A DNA stretch of 64,000 nt from Amblyornis subalaris (taxonomy: Eukaryota; Chordata; Aves; Passeriformes; Ptilonorhynchidae): positions 1,147,920-1,211,919 of the forward strand of contig JACAXG010000167.1 of the NCBI GenBank assembly GCA_018881555.1. The letters are read 5' to 3'. The notes beneath the pieces were generated by a model. That model did not search any database and was not told the DNA's origin. It saw nothing but the letters and a program-made list of their open reading frames with translations. A program made the position numbers and the translations under genes. Below are positions 38,901 through 49,800 of this stretch, in pieces (position 1 is the stretch's first letter; each line of letters begins with the position of its first letter).

Positions 38901-41900
38901 AATGAAAATGCACACATGGAAATGTGAAGCCAAGGGGAGTTTACATGGGAGCATCAGGTCAGAGGCTGGAGCATCTGATCCACACCAGCACCATGCCCTG
39001 GAAATTATGAATTCTGAAGAAATTGACTGGAAGAGAGACACAGCCACGCTTCTTTCCCACAAAAGCCAGGTACCTCATACATACTCTGTACATTTAAAAT
39101 GCAAGAATTGAGGGATCAAGCCATGCACCCAAAGGTACAGGCTGACTGGGATCAGGAAGAGTCCTTTCCATCTCAGCACCAAGCAGGGGGAAAAAAACCC
39201 ATTTTATCTTGTTCCAATTCCTGTGACTTCCTAGGCATGATATAGGATTTTTGCAATAGACGTGGATGTAAGTACCAGACCAAAATACATTTCTGCTTAT
39301 TCAGATAATTTACAGAGAAATAAAATAAGTATTTTCCTTCTCTAGTAACTTTTTTAAGGATTATTAAGTTCCTGACTTAACAAAAGAATCATCACATGCA
39401 CACCCCACGTCTGAAGTAGGTTAATGAACACANATACAGATGATGAGGCACAAGTCACTAGAAAATACTGCAGTTCTTTGTGATAACAGCTCTTGAACAC
39501 CATAGTGCTTTAACATTAGATTTCATGGCCATTTGTGACCAGTCCTCAGCCTTCACACGTGGAAACCTTGGCATGAGCTCCTGTTAGACCATGGAATATG
39601 AGCCAATCCACCGAGGGAGGGATGTAAATCACCAGCACAATTCACAAAGCCGTGGGCTTTCCCTGTCATCTTCCAGGTACCCCCCAAGAGTGACCAGAAC
39701 AGCAGCCACCCACTGCTGCCTTCAACTCCCCTCAGTAAATCTTTCTGTGCCTACGTGGGCATGGCAGGCTGGGGACAAAGAGGAGCCTCAGGAAAGGTGG
39801 TGACCATCAGCAGGCTGCCATCACCCAAACCATGTCCCCACCTGGTGCCTGGCCAGCTCTCTGCTCAGAACAGAGAGCACAAAGCCATCCTGGGGACAAC
39901 TCATCCTCAGGCACCCTCCAGAGCCAGGCAGGAGCAAGGTGACAGTGTAGGCAGATGACTGCACGTGCCACAGGCTTGGGGGGTATGACAGGACAACGGC
40001 TCCTCTGCCACTGGGGAGGGCATGGACACAACCTGCCTGGAATTCTGAGCACGCTGTGGGCCCCCAGCATTGTCCACCCGCGCTGGGTTTGGATAGCAGT
40101 GACAAAAATCGTGCCCTCGCCTAAGTAAACTGAGATATCGAGTCCATTAATAATTCGTTGCACAAACTCCCGGCCTTGTATGTTTACAGTGCTGCATCTG
40201 TGTGAACAATTACCCACAGCAAGAACTGTCAGTCAACTGAACTTTGAAGCAGCACCACTCGAAGGCAATGCTTGGGCCAAGACACAGGAACAGAGTAAGA
40301 ACTCCAAGCCAGGACATCCAAGAGCAGCTCTCGCTGAGTGCCAAGAGGATGTATGTTCATGATGCCTGAAGGATGCCTGGTTTTACCTCGGGTAAGGCCA
40401 GAACATCTTTGTGAAAACATTAAAGTACTTTATAATCCCAGAACACACAGCCACGAGGATAAAGCAGTCACCCAACTGCAAGCAGTCCAAAAATGATGAT
40501 GATGGTTCCAAAAGTTACAGGACTCCTTTAAAGAGCATTCATAGCTTAGAAGGGGTTCATGCTTTTCATTGCCAAGGGCATTTAAGTACTGGGATACCTC
40601 TGGTTTACACACTTGCAGTTTTCCTCTTTAAGCACGACAACCACAAATTTGGCTTATTTTCTTCAAACAGCAGAACCTGAGGCAGTAAACACTTTTGTTT
40701 TGCCTCAGCACCCAGCCATAAAGGCACAAAAGGCCAGGAGACTTGCAGTAAAATCCCAAGAGTCAGCACTTCTGAAAGCCTTGGCCTCTCCTGGCGTGCT
40801 TTTTCTAGTTTTCAGCAGATGCAGTTTGTAGCATCCGCAGCACCCGCTCCTGGGCTAAGGGAGCTTTTCTCTGTCCGGGCAGCGCTCTCCTGGCATTCCC
40901 ACTGCACCACACAGAGCACTTCGATTGCCAACACTGAGTTCAGGTCTGTAGTTTGATAGAGAGTGGGAGTGTTGCTGCAGACTGAAAAATTGCATTCTGC
41001 CACCGAAGCAAACTCGCAATGAAGTACAAAGCCAGAATCCTCACCCTTCTCCGGTAAATCACACTGGAGGGATACTCTGGAGCCACTGCAGAATTCGGGA
41101 CACAGGCAGGTCCCACCTGGCTCAGACCTAAATAGTCCCTGGACTGACACATAGCCATACCTCCAGGTTGTTCTGAGCGTCTTCCCAACTCCTCTGACTA
41201 CAGAAAAACCAAATGACCTCACCAAACAAATGCCCATAACACCTGCCATGCTGTTAGTGTGCAAGAAATAAAGCTGGATAAAACCACTGGGCTTGACTGC
41301 TGGATTTTTCAGCTGACCGTTGCACGAAACAATTTTTATTTACTATTTTTAAGTGGTTTCAGTGCATGGCTCTCCTCCATCACACAAAGCCCACTGATNT
41401 GTTTGTCTGATATTAGCAGTTTATTAATTGTGTTTTGGTTTATTGTTGCATNGGAGCTGGAGAGTGCTGCACTGCCTGTTCTGGAAAGCAGTTCATCCCC
41501 TCTGATTCCAAGGGGAATATGCAGAAGAAAGTCTGCTCCTTGTCTCACTTCACCCAAGTGGGCTTCTTGCCTTTCCTTTTTTTTTTGCCCCTCACTTGGC
41601 CTCAATTCCTCTTTTGTTTTTTAAGCTACGGCATGTCATAGCTCTTGCCAACTGCAAAACAACTACTCATACAATAAAACCTGATTGCACACGTTTCCTT
41701 GGTGGTAAAAATGAATCATTTCTTTCCTTAGCCAAACTTTCCCCGTCAGTCCGAGTGCTGGGACCGCCAGAATTCCAGAGAAACCCACGAAGGTTCTCCC
41801 AGCTGCTAGAAACCCGCTGCTCCTCATTAAAAACTTCAACAGCCAAAAAACAGGGAATTTCTGCAAGGACCAACTGCTTTGATTTCTGCTTCTTCGTTAA

Positions 41901-42059
41901 AGGTAAATAAATAATTAGAAACACACACGCAAAAAAAAAAAAGACCCCAAACCAACACCAACCCCCTAAACCACAAGTGTCTCGCGCGAAAGCGGCACGA
42001 AGGAACCCCTCCATCGGTACCTCCCCACTTTTCTGGAAAAATCTCATTAGTTTCTAGAG
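35959..42059. other. Presumed 3' side of intron 1 nearest the promoter
   Basis: No repeat recognised. It holds the 245-codon minus-strand frame (38325-39062), a CpG-retaining TAAT-rich patch near 40109-40173, and a poly-A run at 41931-41942 just before the CpG island starts. Confidence 0.45.
38325..39062 (-). other. Unusually long intronic ORF (245 codons, three ambiguous), no recognised product
   Basis: A minus-strand frame stays open for 245 codons from ATG at 39062. It is the longest frame outside the CpG island. The product is Cys/Phe/Ser/Leu-rich with a Phe-rich patch around residues 100-118, caused by an A-rich plus-strand run, and no domain I recognise. Its second half (for example HQLHQVEFLPVCCLSDG) looks more protein-like than the first. 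It could be chance, a decayed retrocopy or transposon, or a transcript of the host gene's intron. I do not claim it is a gene. Confidence 0.15.
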
Positions 42060-42457
42060 GAAGATGAATAATTCCGGAGCCGAAGCGCCCGCCCGGGGTG
42101 GGGGGGGGACCCAGCGGGGACCGAAACTTTGGCGGCGCGGGGCAAGCGGTGCGCGAAGCACCCCACCCCGGCGGGGATGGGAGGGCTGGAAACGAAAAAT
42201 AAGCCCCAAAGCGCCAGCCCTGAGAGGCCCCTGGCGCCCCTCCGAGCCGCGAAGTCCCGCGGCCGAGCGCCGCCGCCCCGTGTCCAGCCGCAGAGCCGCC
42301 GCGTCCCCTCGGGGCACCCGCGCCCCGTCCCCCCTCACAGCGCCCCGAGGGCTGGGCCAGCTCCTGGCGGGAGGCACGGGCACCCCAGGGCTCTGCCGAC
42401 ACCTCCCTCCGGACATCCACACACGCACCCCGAGGGGCCGGGAGAGGCGGGAGGGCG

Positions 42458-42469
42458 CCTTACTTTTCT
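42458..42469 (-). other. Splice donor of exon 1 (phase 1)
   Basis: Read on the minus strand the junction is CAGAAA A|GTAAGG. The intron's first base is 42463 and the six intronic bases fit the vertebrate donor consensus closely. It follows directly after the Tyr/Gly-rich peptide, exactly where coding quality stops. Confidence 0.72.
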
Positions 42470-42566
42470 GGCTGGAGTATCCCGGGTAATATCCATAGTA
42501 GCCGGTGATGCGCAGGATCCTGTCCTCGATGGTGGCCACGCCGTTGGGTGCTGCCTTCCCATCCAT
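42464..42566 (-). CDS. First coding exon of an unidentified vertebrate gene (34 codons plus 1 base, partial)
   Basis: On the minus strand an ATG at 42566 opens 34 codons. They begin MDGKAAPNG, continue through an acidic/hydrophobic stretch (IEDRILR) and end in an aromatic-glycine tail, ITGYYGYYPGYSSQK. The frame then meets a consensus donor, AAA|GTAAGG, with the intron starting at 42463, so the exon ends in phase 1. There is no signal peptide and no membrane segment, so a cytosolic N-terminus is likely. The start sits inside the only CpG island of the window and has G at +4 but T at -3, a mediocre Kozak context. The unspliced frame continues to 42054, but the residues beyond the donor turn into Arg/Pro/Gly-rich GC-driven sequence, which supports splicing. 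I do not recognise the family with enough certainty to give a symbol. The rest of the gene should lie leftward, probably beyond the window. Confidence 0.72.
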
Positions 42567-42805
42567 AGAGGGAAGGAGCCGCGCGGGGCGGCCGGGCGGG
42601 ACGGCGAGCGCAGCCGGGAGGGCAGGAGCGGCAGCAGGAGGAGGAGGAGGAGGAGGAGGAAGGAGAGGAGAGGAGAGGAGAGAAGGAGGAGAAGGAGGAG
42701 GAGGAGCGCGGCCGCCGCAGCTCGCGGTGCCGGCGGGGCGCTCGCTCTGCCTCCGCCGCCTGGTGCAGGACGGGCTCCGCAGCGCGGCCCCCGCCCTCCG
42801 TGCAT
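42567..42805 (-). other. Probable 5' leader of the minus-strand gene
   Basis: This is the sequence directly upstream of the exon 1 ATG, within the CpG island and downstream of the GC box. Its outer boundary is arbitrary because no transcription start can be fixed from sequence alone. It contains the 71-bp polypurine/polypyrimidine tract and, if transcription starts upstream of 42805, an ATG that opens an overlapping upstream ORF. Confidence 0.4.
42636..42706. repeat. GGA-rich polypurine tract (CCT-rich in the leader)
   Basis: Seventy-one consecutive purines on the plus strand are built mainly of GGA/GAG repeats with AGGAG-type interruptions. On the minus strand, the sense strand of the gene, it reads as an uninterrupted CU-rich run. 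It starts 70 bases upstream of the ATG and probably lies in the 5' leader. Such mirror-like purine tracts can form triplexes or G-rich structures and are length-polymorphic. It also creates the poly-Leu and poly-Arg/Gly runs seen in shadow reading frames. Confidence 0.9.
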
Positions 42806-42843
42806 GGCAGGGGAGGCGGCGAGCGGCTCCTCCGGGCCGCCGG

Positions 42844-42852
42844 TGGGGCGGG
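42844..42852 (+). promoter_or_regulatory. GC box (Sp1/KLF-type site)
   Basis: The sequence TGGGGCGGG is a GC-box core lying about 280 bases upstream of the minus-strand ATG, inside the CpG island. It is plausible as a core-promoter element of the TATA-less promoter. Such matches are common in islands, so this is only suggestive. Confidence 0.4.
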
Positions 42853-42954
42853 CTGCGGGGCTGAGGTCGGATCCTGCCGCCGGCACCCTCGGGGGGCTCT
42901 CCTGTCTCGGCTCAGCCGGCTGTGTGTCTGTGTAAGGGAACGCCGGTGCCACCT

Positions 42955-43272
42955 TGTCACCCCCGAAACACTCACTCTGTCACCCCCGAAACCCTCACCC
43001 TGTCATCCCCAACACCCTTACCCTGTCACCCCCAAAACACTCATCCTGTCACCCCCAAAACACTCACCCTGTCATCCCCTAAACCCTCACCCTATCACCC
43101 CCGAAACCCTCACACTGTCACCCCTGAAACCCTCACACTGTCACCCCTGAAACACTCACCCTATCACCCCCAAAACCCTCACCCTGTCCCCCCCGAAACC
43201 CTCACCCTGTCACCCCCGAAACACTCACCTTGTCACCCCCAAAACCCTCACCCTGTCATCCCCTAAACCCTC
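42955..43272. repeat. 23-bp minisatellite, about 13.8 units, in the 5' flank
   Basis: Units start TGTCACCCCC and end in a CACTCACCC/CCCTCACCC-type tail. Unit starts fall exactly every 23 bases from 42955 (checked at 43070 and 43254), so there are thirteen complete units without a single indel and a truncated fourteenth. Units differ by substitutions. The commonest is at the central CpG (CCCCGAAA), which appears as CpG, CpA, TpG or CT in different units, the pattern expected from methyl-CpG decay plus unit homogenisation. The G-rich strand is the minus strand. Long ORFs here are only a by-product of the 23-base period. Confidence 0.95.
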
Positions 43273-43505
43273 TGTGGGCAGCGGAGCTGAGCAGGGTTAC
43301 CCCGGGATGGGCAGNGCTTCCCCACGCACCTGGAGCTGGAGTTTGGTGTGGGAGAGGAGGCTGTCCTGAATCGGTGCCCACAGCCACAGATTTATAGGTC
43401 CAGGTCCTCAAATCTGACCCCTCCAGGGGCTGCACNCAGGGGAAGGAGAGAGTCCTTTAATTCGGACTCTGAGGGGGGGAGGTTTCACCACTGCATGCTT
43501 TCCAT

Positions 43506-43940
43506 GTCACAGAAAGGTTTGGGTTGGAAAGGACCTCAAAGCTCATCCAGTTCCAACCCCCTGCCATGGGCAGGGACACCTTCCACTATCCCAGGTTGCT
43601 NCAAGCCCCATCCAACTCGGCCTGGAACACTTCCAGGGATGGGGCAGCCACAGCTTCTNTGAGCAACCTGTGCCAGGGCCTCACCNCCCTCACAGGGAAG
43701 AATTCTTCCNGATATCACATCTATCCNTTCTCTCTGGCGATTTGAAGCCATTCCCCCTTGTCCTTCCACTCCATACCCTCTCCAGGTCTCTTGGAACCCT
43801 TTTAGGGGTTCTAAGGTCTTTCCAGAGGCTTCTCTTCTCCAGGTGAANCCCCCCAGCTCTCCCAGCCTGTCCCCACAGCAGAGGAGCTCCAGCCCTCTGA
43901 TCTGACACCTTCATCACATCCCTCCGGAGGAGCCCCTGTC
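43506..43940 (-). mobile_element. CR1 LINE 3' fragment
   Basis: Reverse-oriented CR1 close upstream of the CpG-island promoter. It carries 'gaaaggtttgggttggaaag', 'tgccatgggcagggacacc', 'tgccagggcctcacc' and 'gccattcccccttgtcc', then diverges in the 'gagctccagccctctga' region. It has an unusual density of ambiguous bases. The inner end is approximate. Confidence 0.9.
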
Positions 43941-46453
43941 CCTCTCTCTGTGTCACTTGGAAATGCTGCCTCGGTGGTGGCAGNTCTCCTATCCCACACT
44001 GTGGGAGAGTTCAGGAGGAAAAGGGNTATCTGCCCTCAGCTGCCCTGTACACCTGCTCTAACAGCTCTCCGTAGGACGTCCGTGAAATCCTTGCCTGCAT
44101 TTGAAAAAAAATAGGTGACAAATTCACCATTTGGCTTTGTTACTNATTACAGAAGCTAATTCTGTCTCTGGCAACAATTAAGTTTTGAATTATTTGACTT
44201 TTCGTGCCACTGGTCCTTTGCTTGCTGTTCTCTGTTAGACTGAAAGGACCATTAGCAACCAGCCTTTTTTCCTATAAGANGTATTTCTATCCAGTAATCA
44301 ACTCACGTTTTTTTTTTTTGTGGCTCTGTCATACTTATCTTCACTTACTCCTTTTTCACCCAGCCATTTTCATTAACTGGTACATGGGGAACCCAGTCAA
44401 GACATTGCACATCCTTTGCTTCCTCTTCTGTTCACATTCGTTTTTCTCCCTTCTGTGCTTGGCTAAATAAGCTGATGGCACAAAACTGCCTTTTATGAGC
44501 ACAAACAAATAATAGATGTATTAAAAATAGCCGTTGCTGTGGCTTTGCTCAGGGAGTCATTAGCTGCTTGGTGTTTGTACAGTGCTTTGAAGATCAAGGT
44601 TTTCTGGCATGTGGATGCAGATATAAAAATGCACTTATGATACTAAATACCCTTTCGATCTTGATTTCTTGTCTCTTGCCCTGCTTCTGGGTAGTACTAA
44701 GGNCAGTTACGAATCAGTGATAAATCAACCACCAACCACCAAAATAACTCAGGAATTCAAGGCACAGCTCGTTTCACAGTCCCCTTTTAAGATATCTATA
44801 AAACAAGATTGGTGACTTTTCATGTTTTTCAATTANAGATTTTTTTCAATTTGTCCAACAGAAGCACAGACGCCCACATGGAAAATTTACACGGACTGAC
44901 ATCAGACATTTGCTTTTACTTCTAATCTGTGGAGTGTCATAAGCAGCCCTCACCCCTCCAGGATTTCACAGACCATGGGACAGAAGCAGCTGAGAGCCAG
45001 ACCAGGTATTAGTTGGCTTTGGGAGGTGCTGGGTCAGTAGGAGCTGGTGAGGCTCTAAGCGCTTCCGCAGGATTAAAATTCCCTGTCCTACTTAGGGAAG
45101 CNCAGTTGATGCAAAAATTGCTTGCCTGGTGTGTTGTGTGGAATCTCTGAACAAACCACAAGTTCCCCCCTTCCCAATTTCACCTCCAGTGGGAGTTGGT
45201 GTTATGAGAACATTTACCAGCATTGATCTCAGCTTCAAAGTCAAATTTTGGGACTTAAAAGTGTTAGTTTGAAGAGAAGGAAAGAAATGGCTGGTTCATT
45301 TGAAGGTTAAACTGATGTACCCAGAAACAACTCTAAGCTTCAAGCTTTCCAAACACCTTAGTTCTGGCTTAATTTTTCATCTCCTCTCTTCCTATTATCC
45401 CTNGGCTTTCAAGGACATGCTGTGCATGTTTAAACATCACTAGATGATAACATAAAGCAAAGCCATTCTTGAAATTGCTCCTGCCTGTGGTTCCAGCATC
45501 ACTCTGTGCAAGAGATGCACAGTGATACCTTCTGTCTCTCTGAAAGCTTATAATGAATTGCAGCTTCATATTGTTTCTGAATTCTTCCTATGCTGACTAT
45601 TTTTCTTTTCAGAAGGATCAAGCAAATTGCTTTCTCTGCAATTGGGCTTTTTGCAAGTTACAGTTAAAGGTGTGCNGAGGAAACCTCGCTGAGCAGGATG
45701 TATTGACTACATTTATTATCAAGAAAAAGATTCATGGTGAGGGGCACATGGGGAATTGTCTCCTCTCTTCGANTTAACAGGTCCATCCATCGAAGTCACT
45801 ATTTGCATAAATATGCTGAAGTGATTTTGCAGAGAGATTTGTGTATTTACCATTCTGTGACTAAAATTTGAGGGTTGATCCAGAAAGGAGCTTTAAAAGC
45901 ACCAATTTAACCTGTAGCTTATTGTACAGGGCGAATTTCCCCCAGACTCTANAAATGGGTGTCTTTTTCTAGAAGAAGAGAGAGCCTTACACCATNGCTG
46001 GCCACAGAATTTGGCCACAGNGNTTTGAAAAAAAGCCATACTTAACTCCAGGCCATATGTTTNCAAAAATAACTTCTCAAGTGAGAGAACAATGTAAATG
46101 TCTCCTGATCATCTTGCTGATTCTGCAGACAGTCCCAGTGTCTTTTTTGCTGCTCACAGCTTTCCCAGACAGCCTCAAATAGAAAGGAACAAGAGTCTGG
46201 GTGTACTTCACAGCTGCCTTTCCAATCCCNCTGGATGGGGCTGTCATGAAACCATGAGTGTCCTCACGTGAGCAGAGCCTGGAGAAGCAGACCTTTGCTC
46301 TCTGCCTGTTTTCTGACCACTCTGCTTTGTTCTCTGTGAGGCAAAAGAGGCATCGTTCCCTCCTTTGCAGTTCCTTATTTCTGTTGCAAGGTACTCCAAA
46401 GACCCAGTGGTGATAGCTCAGAGCTCCCCACGTTGGACAAACGGCCCAAAGGG

Positions 46454-46820
46454 TCATGGAATCGGAGGATCGTGGAATGGTTTGGGTTGGAAGGGACCTC
46501 AAAGACTATCCAGTTCCACCCCCTGCCATGGACAAGGACACCTTCCACTATCCCAGGTTGCTCCAAGCCCCATCCAACCTGGCCTTGGACACTTCCAGGG
46601 ATGGCGCAGCCACAGCTTCTCTGGGCAACCTGTGCCAGGGCCTCACCACCCTCACAGGGAAGAATTTCTCCCTAAAATCTAACCTAACCCTGCCCTCTGT
46701 CAATTTGAAGCCATTCCCCNAGTCCTGTCCCTCCAGGCCCCTGTCCANNGTCCCTCTCCATCTCTCTTAGATCCCCTTTAGGCACTGAAAGCCTCAATAA
46801 GGTCACCCCACAGCCTAAGG
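46454..46820 (-). mobile_element. CR1 LINE 3' fragment
   Basis: Begins with a degenerate TCATGGAATCGGAGGATCG and contains the standard 'ggtttgggttggaagggacc', 'ttccactatcccaggttgc' and 'ctgggcaacctgtgccagg' segments, reaching 'ggcactgaaagcctcaataa'. 5'-truncated, with several ambiguous bases. Confidence 0.92.
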
Positions 46821-49800
46821 GCTTTANGATTTAGGGAAAGTTGCAGGGCAAGAGTGGTGGGAAAAAATGCTTAGATTTGAAGTGGTTGCCTGAGATCCCT
46901 CAGCAGATCAGACCAAGGCTTTGAGGAACACAACCCAGTTCTTCTCTTTCGCATGCCAGTTCCATGTCCTCCTCCTTCACTGCTCCATCATTCTCCACAT
47001 GCCTCCTCAGTCCAGCCGAGCTGAGAGAAAGGAGAAATTTCTGTCCATGAGCAGAGGTTGCTGCCAATCCTGTCATCTCATCTCTTTGAGGAGGTTCTGC
47101 CCTGTGTTGTTATCAGGATNGAGATATAAAAGAAAAACCAACAGGCAGCTTTGGTCTGTCATGCAGGTTGCCTGTGAGCATGTGAAAAAGGGAAAAAAGG
47201 ACTCACACAGAGAGAATTGTTTAATGCCAGGTGAGACTTCGAGGTGAAAAATTAATTACAAGTTGATCATTCCAAATTAGCTGTTTTCATTCTTCCAATA
47301 CNGTGTTCTTTTAAACAAGAATGTGTCACTTTTGGCTTGGATTGTACCCCAGCAAGAATCTTTAAAAAGTCATGGTCGAGAGGACTTCTGTCATTTGGAG
47401 AAAATTATTTTGTGTGTTGTGGGCCCAGGTTTCCTTTCAGACAAGTCATGCTGGTGTAAAACCAGCATAAACGTGAAGAAGCTGGACCCATAGATCGGGG
47501 AAAGAAAATCTGTAGCGTTGGAAGTTCCTCTAATTGTCCTCTGAAGTGACACCCATGAAAGTCACTGGAGCAAAGCCAGTTCTTGCTCAATCTGCCTCGT
47601 GCACAGCAGGGATGAAGGATGGGCTCAAGGTCAAAAGGACTCATTGACAAGATGAAATTATTTAGTGTAAAGATGCCTGAAGTTGGCAGCTCGCTTTTAA
47701 GAGCTTTTCCCCTGCTCTGTTTGAAAACTGGGGACATTCCAGCTTGGACCAAAATTTGAACTCCAGTTCCAACGCATTTCAGAGCATCACCAGATATTAA
47801 AAGGATTTGATCTGGCAATGAGCAAGGCAGCTTTTTTAATGCCAGTTGATTTCATTGATGGGAGGCAGAACAAGAAACAATCAATTCTTTCCTAAACACA
47901 AAGATGGCATTAAGGATGGAGGGGAAAGCTGCCAGAGCAGTCTGCATGCTCCAAAGCAATTTGTATGAATATATCCATGCTCTGATCCACTTGGGACACC
48001 AGGAGTCAGGGGGGCAATTAACAATTGCCCCCAAGGTGTATGAAAGTGAAAGCCCCCAGCTCAGTACATCCATTCTAGCTAAAGGTAGCAAGAAAGGAGC
48101 TTTCAGGGCGCTCATCATTTTTGTTTGCAAATAGCAAGGGGAGGTAGTTATTCCTNTGAGCCCACACTCAAACATTTCCTGGAACCATTTATTTAGCAGT
48201 AGCACTGTCGATGTATTGATGCCTGTTTCAAAGAGAGGGGAAACAGAGAAGAGACTCAGTCAAAATTGCAGCTGGATGTTGCAGGTATTTGCTCCCTGAG
48301 GATCATCCAAGGCCCTTCTGCTCAGTCTCNATGAGAAAATAAGACTAACAGTTACAGAACTCCATATAAGTGCAAATAGCACATGGCTGCTGTGTTCTGC
48401 ATCGCTTAAGGTGGGCCGAGAGCCGATTTTACAAAGTACTGTCTGTGTTTTTGCCTTCACCCTCTGACAGCTACAGATACACAGGTTTATATCCTCTGCT
48501 CTGCTTTTTCAGCTCCCACTTCTTCAGCAGGGTCTGAGAACGATAAACCACCACAACTGAGTCCTGCTCTTTTCAGCAGAGCTGTGGCCACGTGTGCCAG
48601 CAGATCTTTCTTGGGAGCACCAAGAATCCAAATTGACAGAGTCTGCTGGACTTTCAGATTCCCATTCGACTGCAGTGGTAGGGATAGGAAAATGAAGTCG
48701 TTATTTGTAGAGGCCACAGGGTACTTTTTGGAATAAATCTATGCTGGTATTTCCAAGGAAACACTTTTCCTGACCTTCCCATTCAAACCAGGGCTTGATC
48801 CCTGAAGAGTCTCCGGCATCCAGCAGGAACTGGGGTTCTATCCTGTGGCTCAGGACTCAGCTGGGATGAGACCCACACTGGTTTCTTGAGCACCTGGTAA
48901 GATTCTGTGTATTTATCCCTGCCCCTGGATCTGGAGGCTGGAAGTGACCNGGCAGATGCATTGACCAGGAAGTGTCTGGGTGGCTGTGGTCAGGACAGCA
49001 CTGAGCTCATCATGCGGTGTCAGAAATCTCTTCTGAGATTGTCTAAGACAGTTTTCCGATGGCTTTTGACATCAGCAGGACCCTCAATGTAGCACACACA
49101 AGAAATTGGCACTATTGGGCAGTTTTACAAAGCAGCTTTCTTGCAGATGATAAAATCCCGGCTCTTTGGATATGTCTGCGCCTGTGAAGTTTCCCAGATG
49201 GTGTTCTGAGGAGACAGAGTTCATGAAAAGTAACATGAAAAACTCAAAAATCTCTACTACCTCCTGGTGGCAGAGATCTGCTGTCTGTGTGCACAGGGAA
49301 GATGCTGATGGGCTGAGGCCTGATCGTCTCACATCACTGCAAAGGTTTTGGTATCTTCAGATCAGTTCTATGGTCCCTTAAAACTCCCAGTCATACATAA
49401 GGTATTACCCTCAGCTTTTCCTTCCCCCTCTTCTCCTTGCTCCAGATCAATTCCTTTAGGCTGCTCCACACTCTGTCTGGTTAAGCGAAGATGAAAGATC
49501 TCCTCTACCTCCTTCCTTTTGGCTTACCTTGTGCTGTTGGAGAAAGTGATCTGCACACCCACTCCCAAAACATGGAGATTGGAACAAGTGATGTCACTTG
49601 GCCCCAGAAACAAAATAAGTCCTGTCCCCTGCCCTTCACAGGCCCTTCAGGTCAATGTGCTGTAGAAGGATGGAGGTTCTGCTCTTTCTGATCTCTGAGG
49701 CTGAATCAGAGCACATCCAAAATTGTGTGAATGAAGCCTTCGGTGTCACCACTGAGTCCCTGTGTGACTTGGCTGGGGAAAAAGCATCATCCTGGTGATT

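Larger units (their letters stand above)
42060..42910. promoter_or_regulatory. CpG island promoter region
   Basis: This is a dense GC- and CpG-rich block, sharply different from the AT-richer, CpG-poor sequence on both sides. It spans the likely promoter, 5' leader, exon 1 and the start of intron 1 of the minus-strand gene. No TATA box is evident, as is usual for CpG-island promoters. Edges are by eye; a weaker CpG shoulder begins near 41985. Confidence 0.85.

Noticed and set aside
42129..42935. 268-codon plus-strand ORF across the CpG island
   Set aside because: Arg/Gly/Pro-rich shadow frame of very GC-rich DNA antisense to the real exon; stops are rare at this composition.
42335..42952. 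205-codon minus-strand ORF with poly-Leu run as a signal-peptide-like protein
   Set aside because: The Leu run comes from the CTC/CCT tract and the frame overlaps the better-supported exon 1 frame; kept only as a possible uORF.
42922..43266. Pro/Thr/His-rich repeat protein read from the plus strand
   Set aside because: It is only the translation of the 23-bp minisatellite; a 23-base period without stops gives long frames automatically.
43081..43270. CCCTAAACCCT in two minisatellite units as an interstitial telomere repeat
   Set aside because: Only two isolated units differ by substitution to this string; there is no tandem (CCCTAA)n array.
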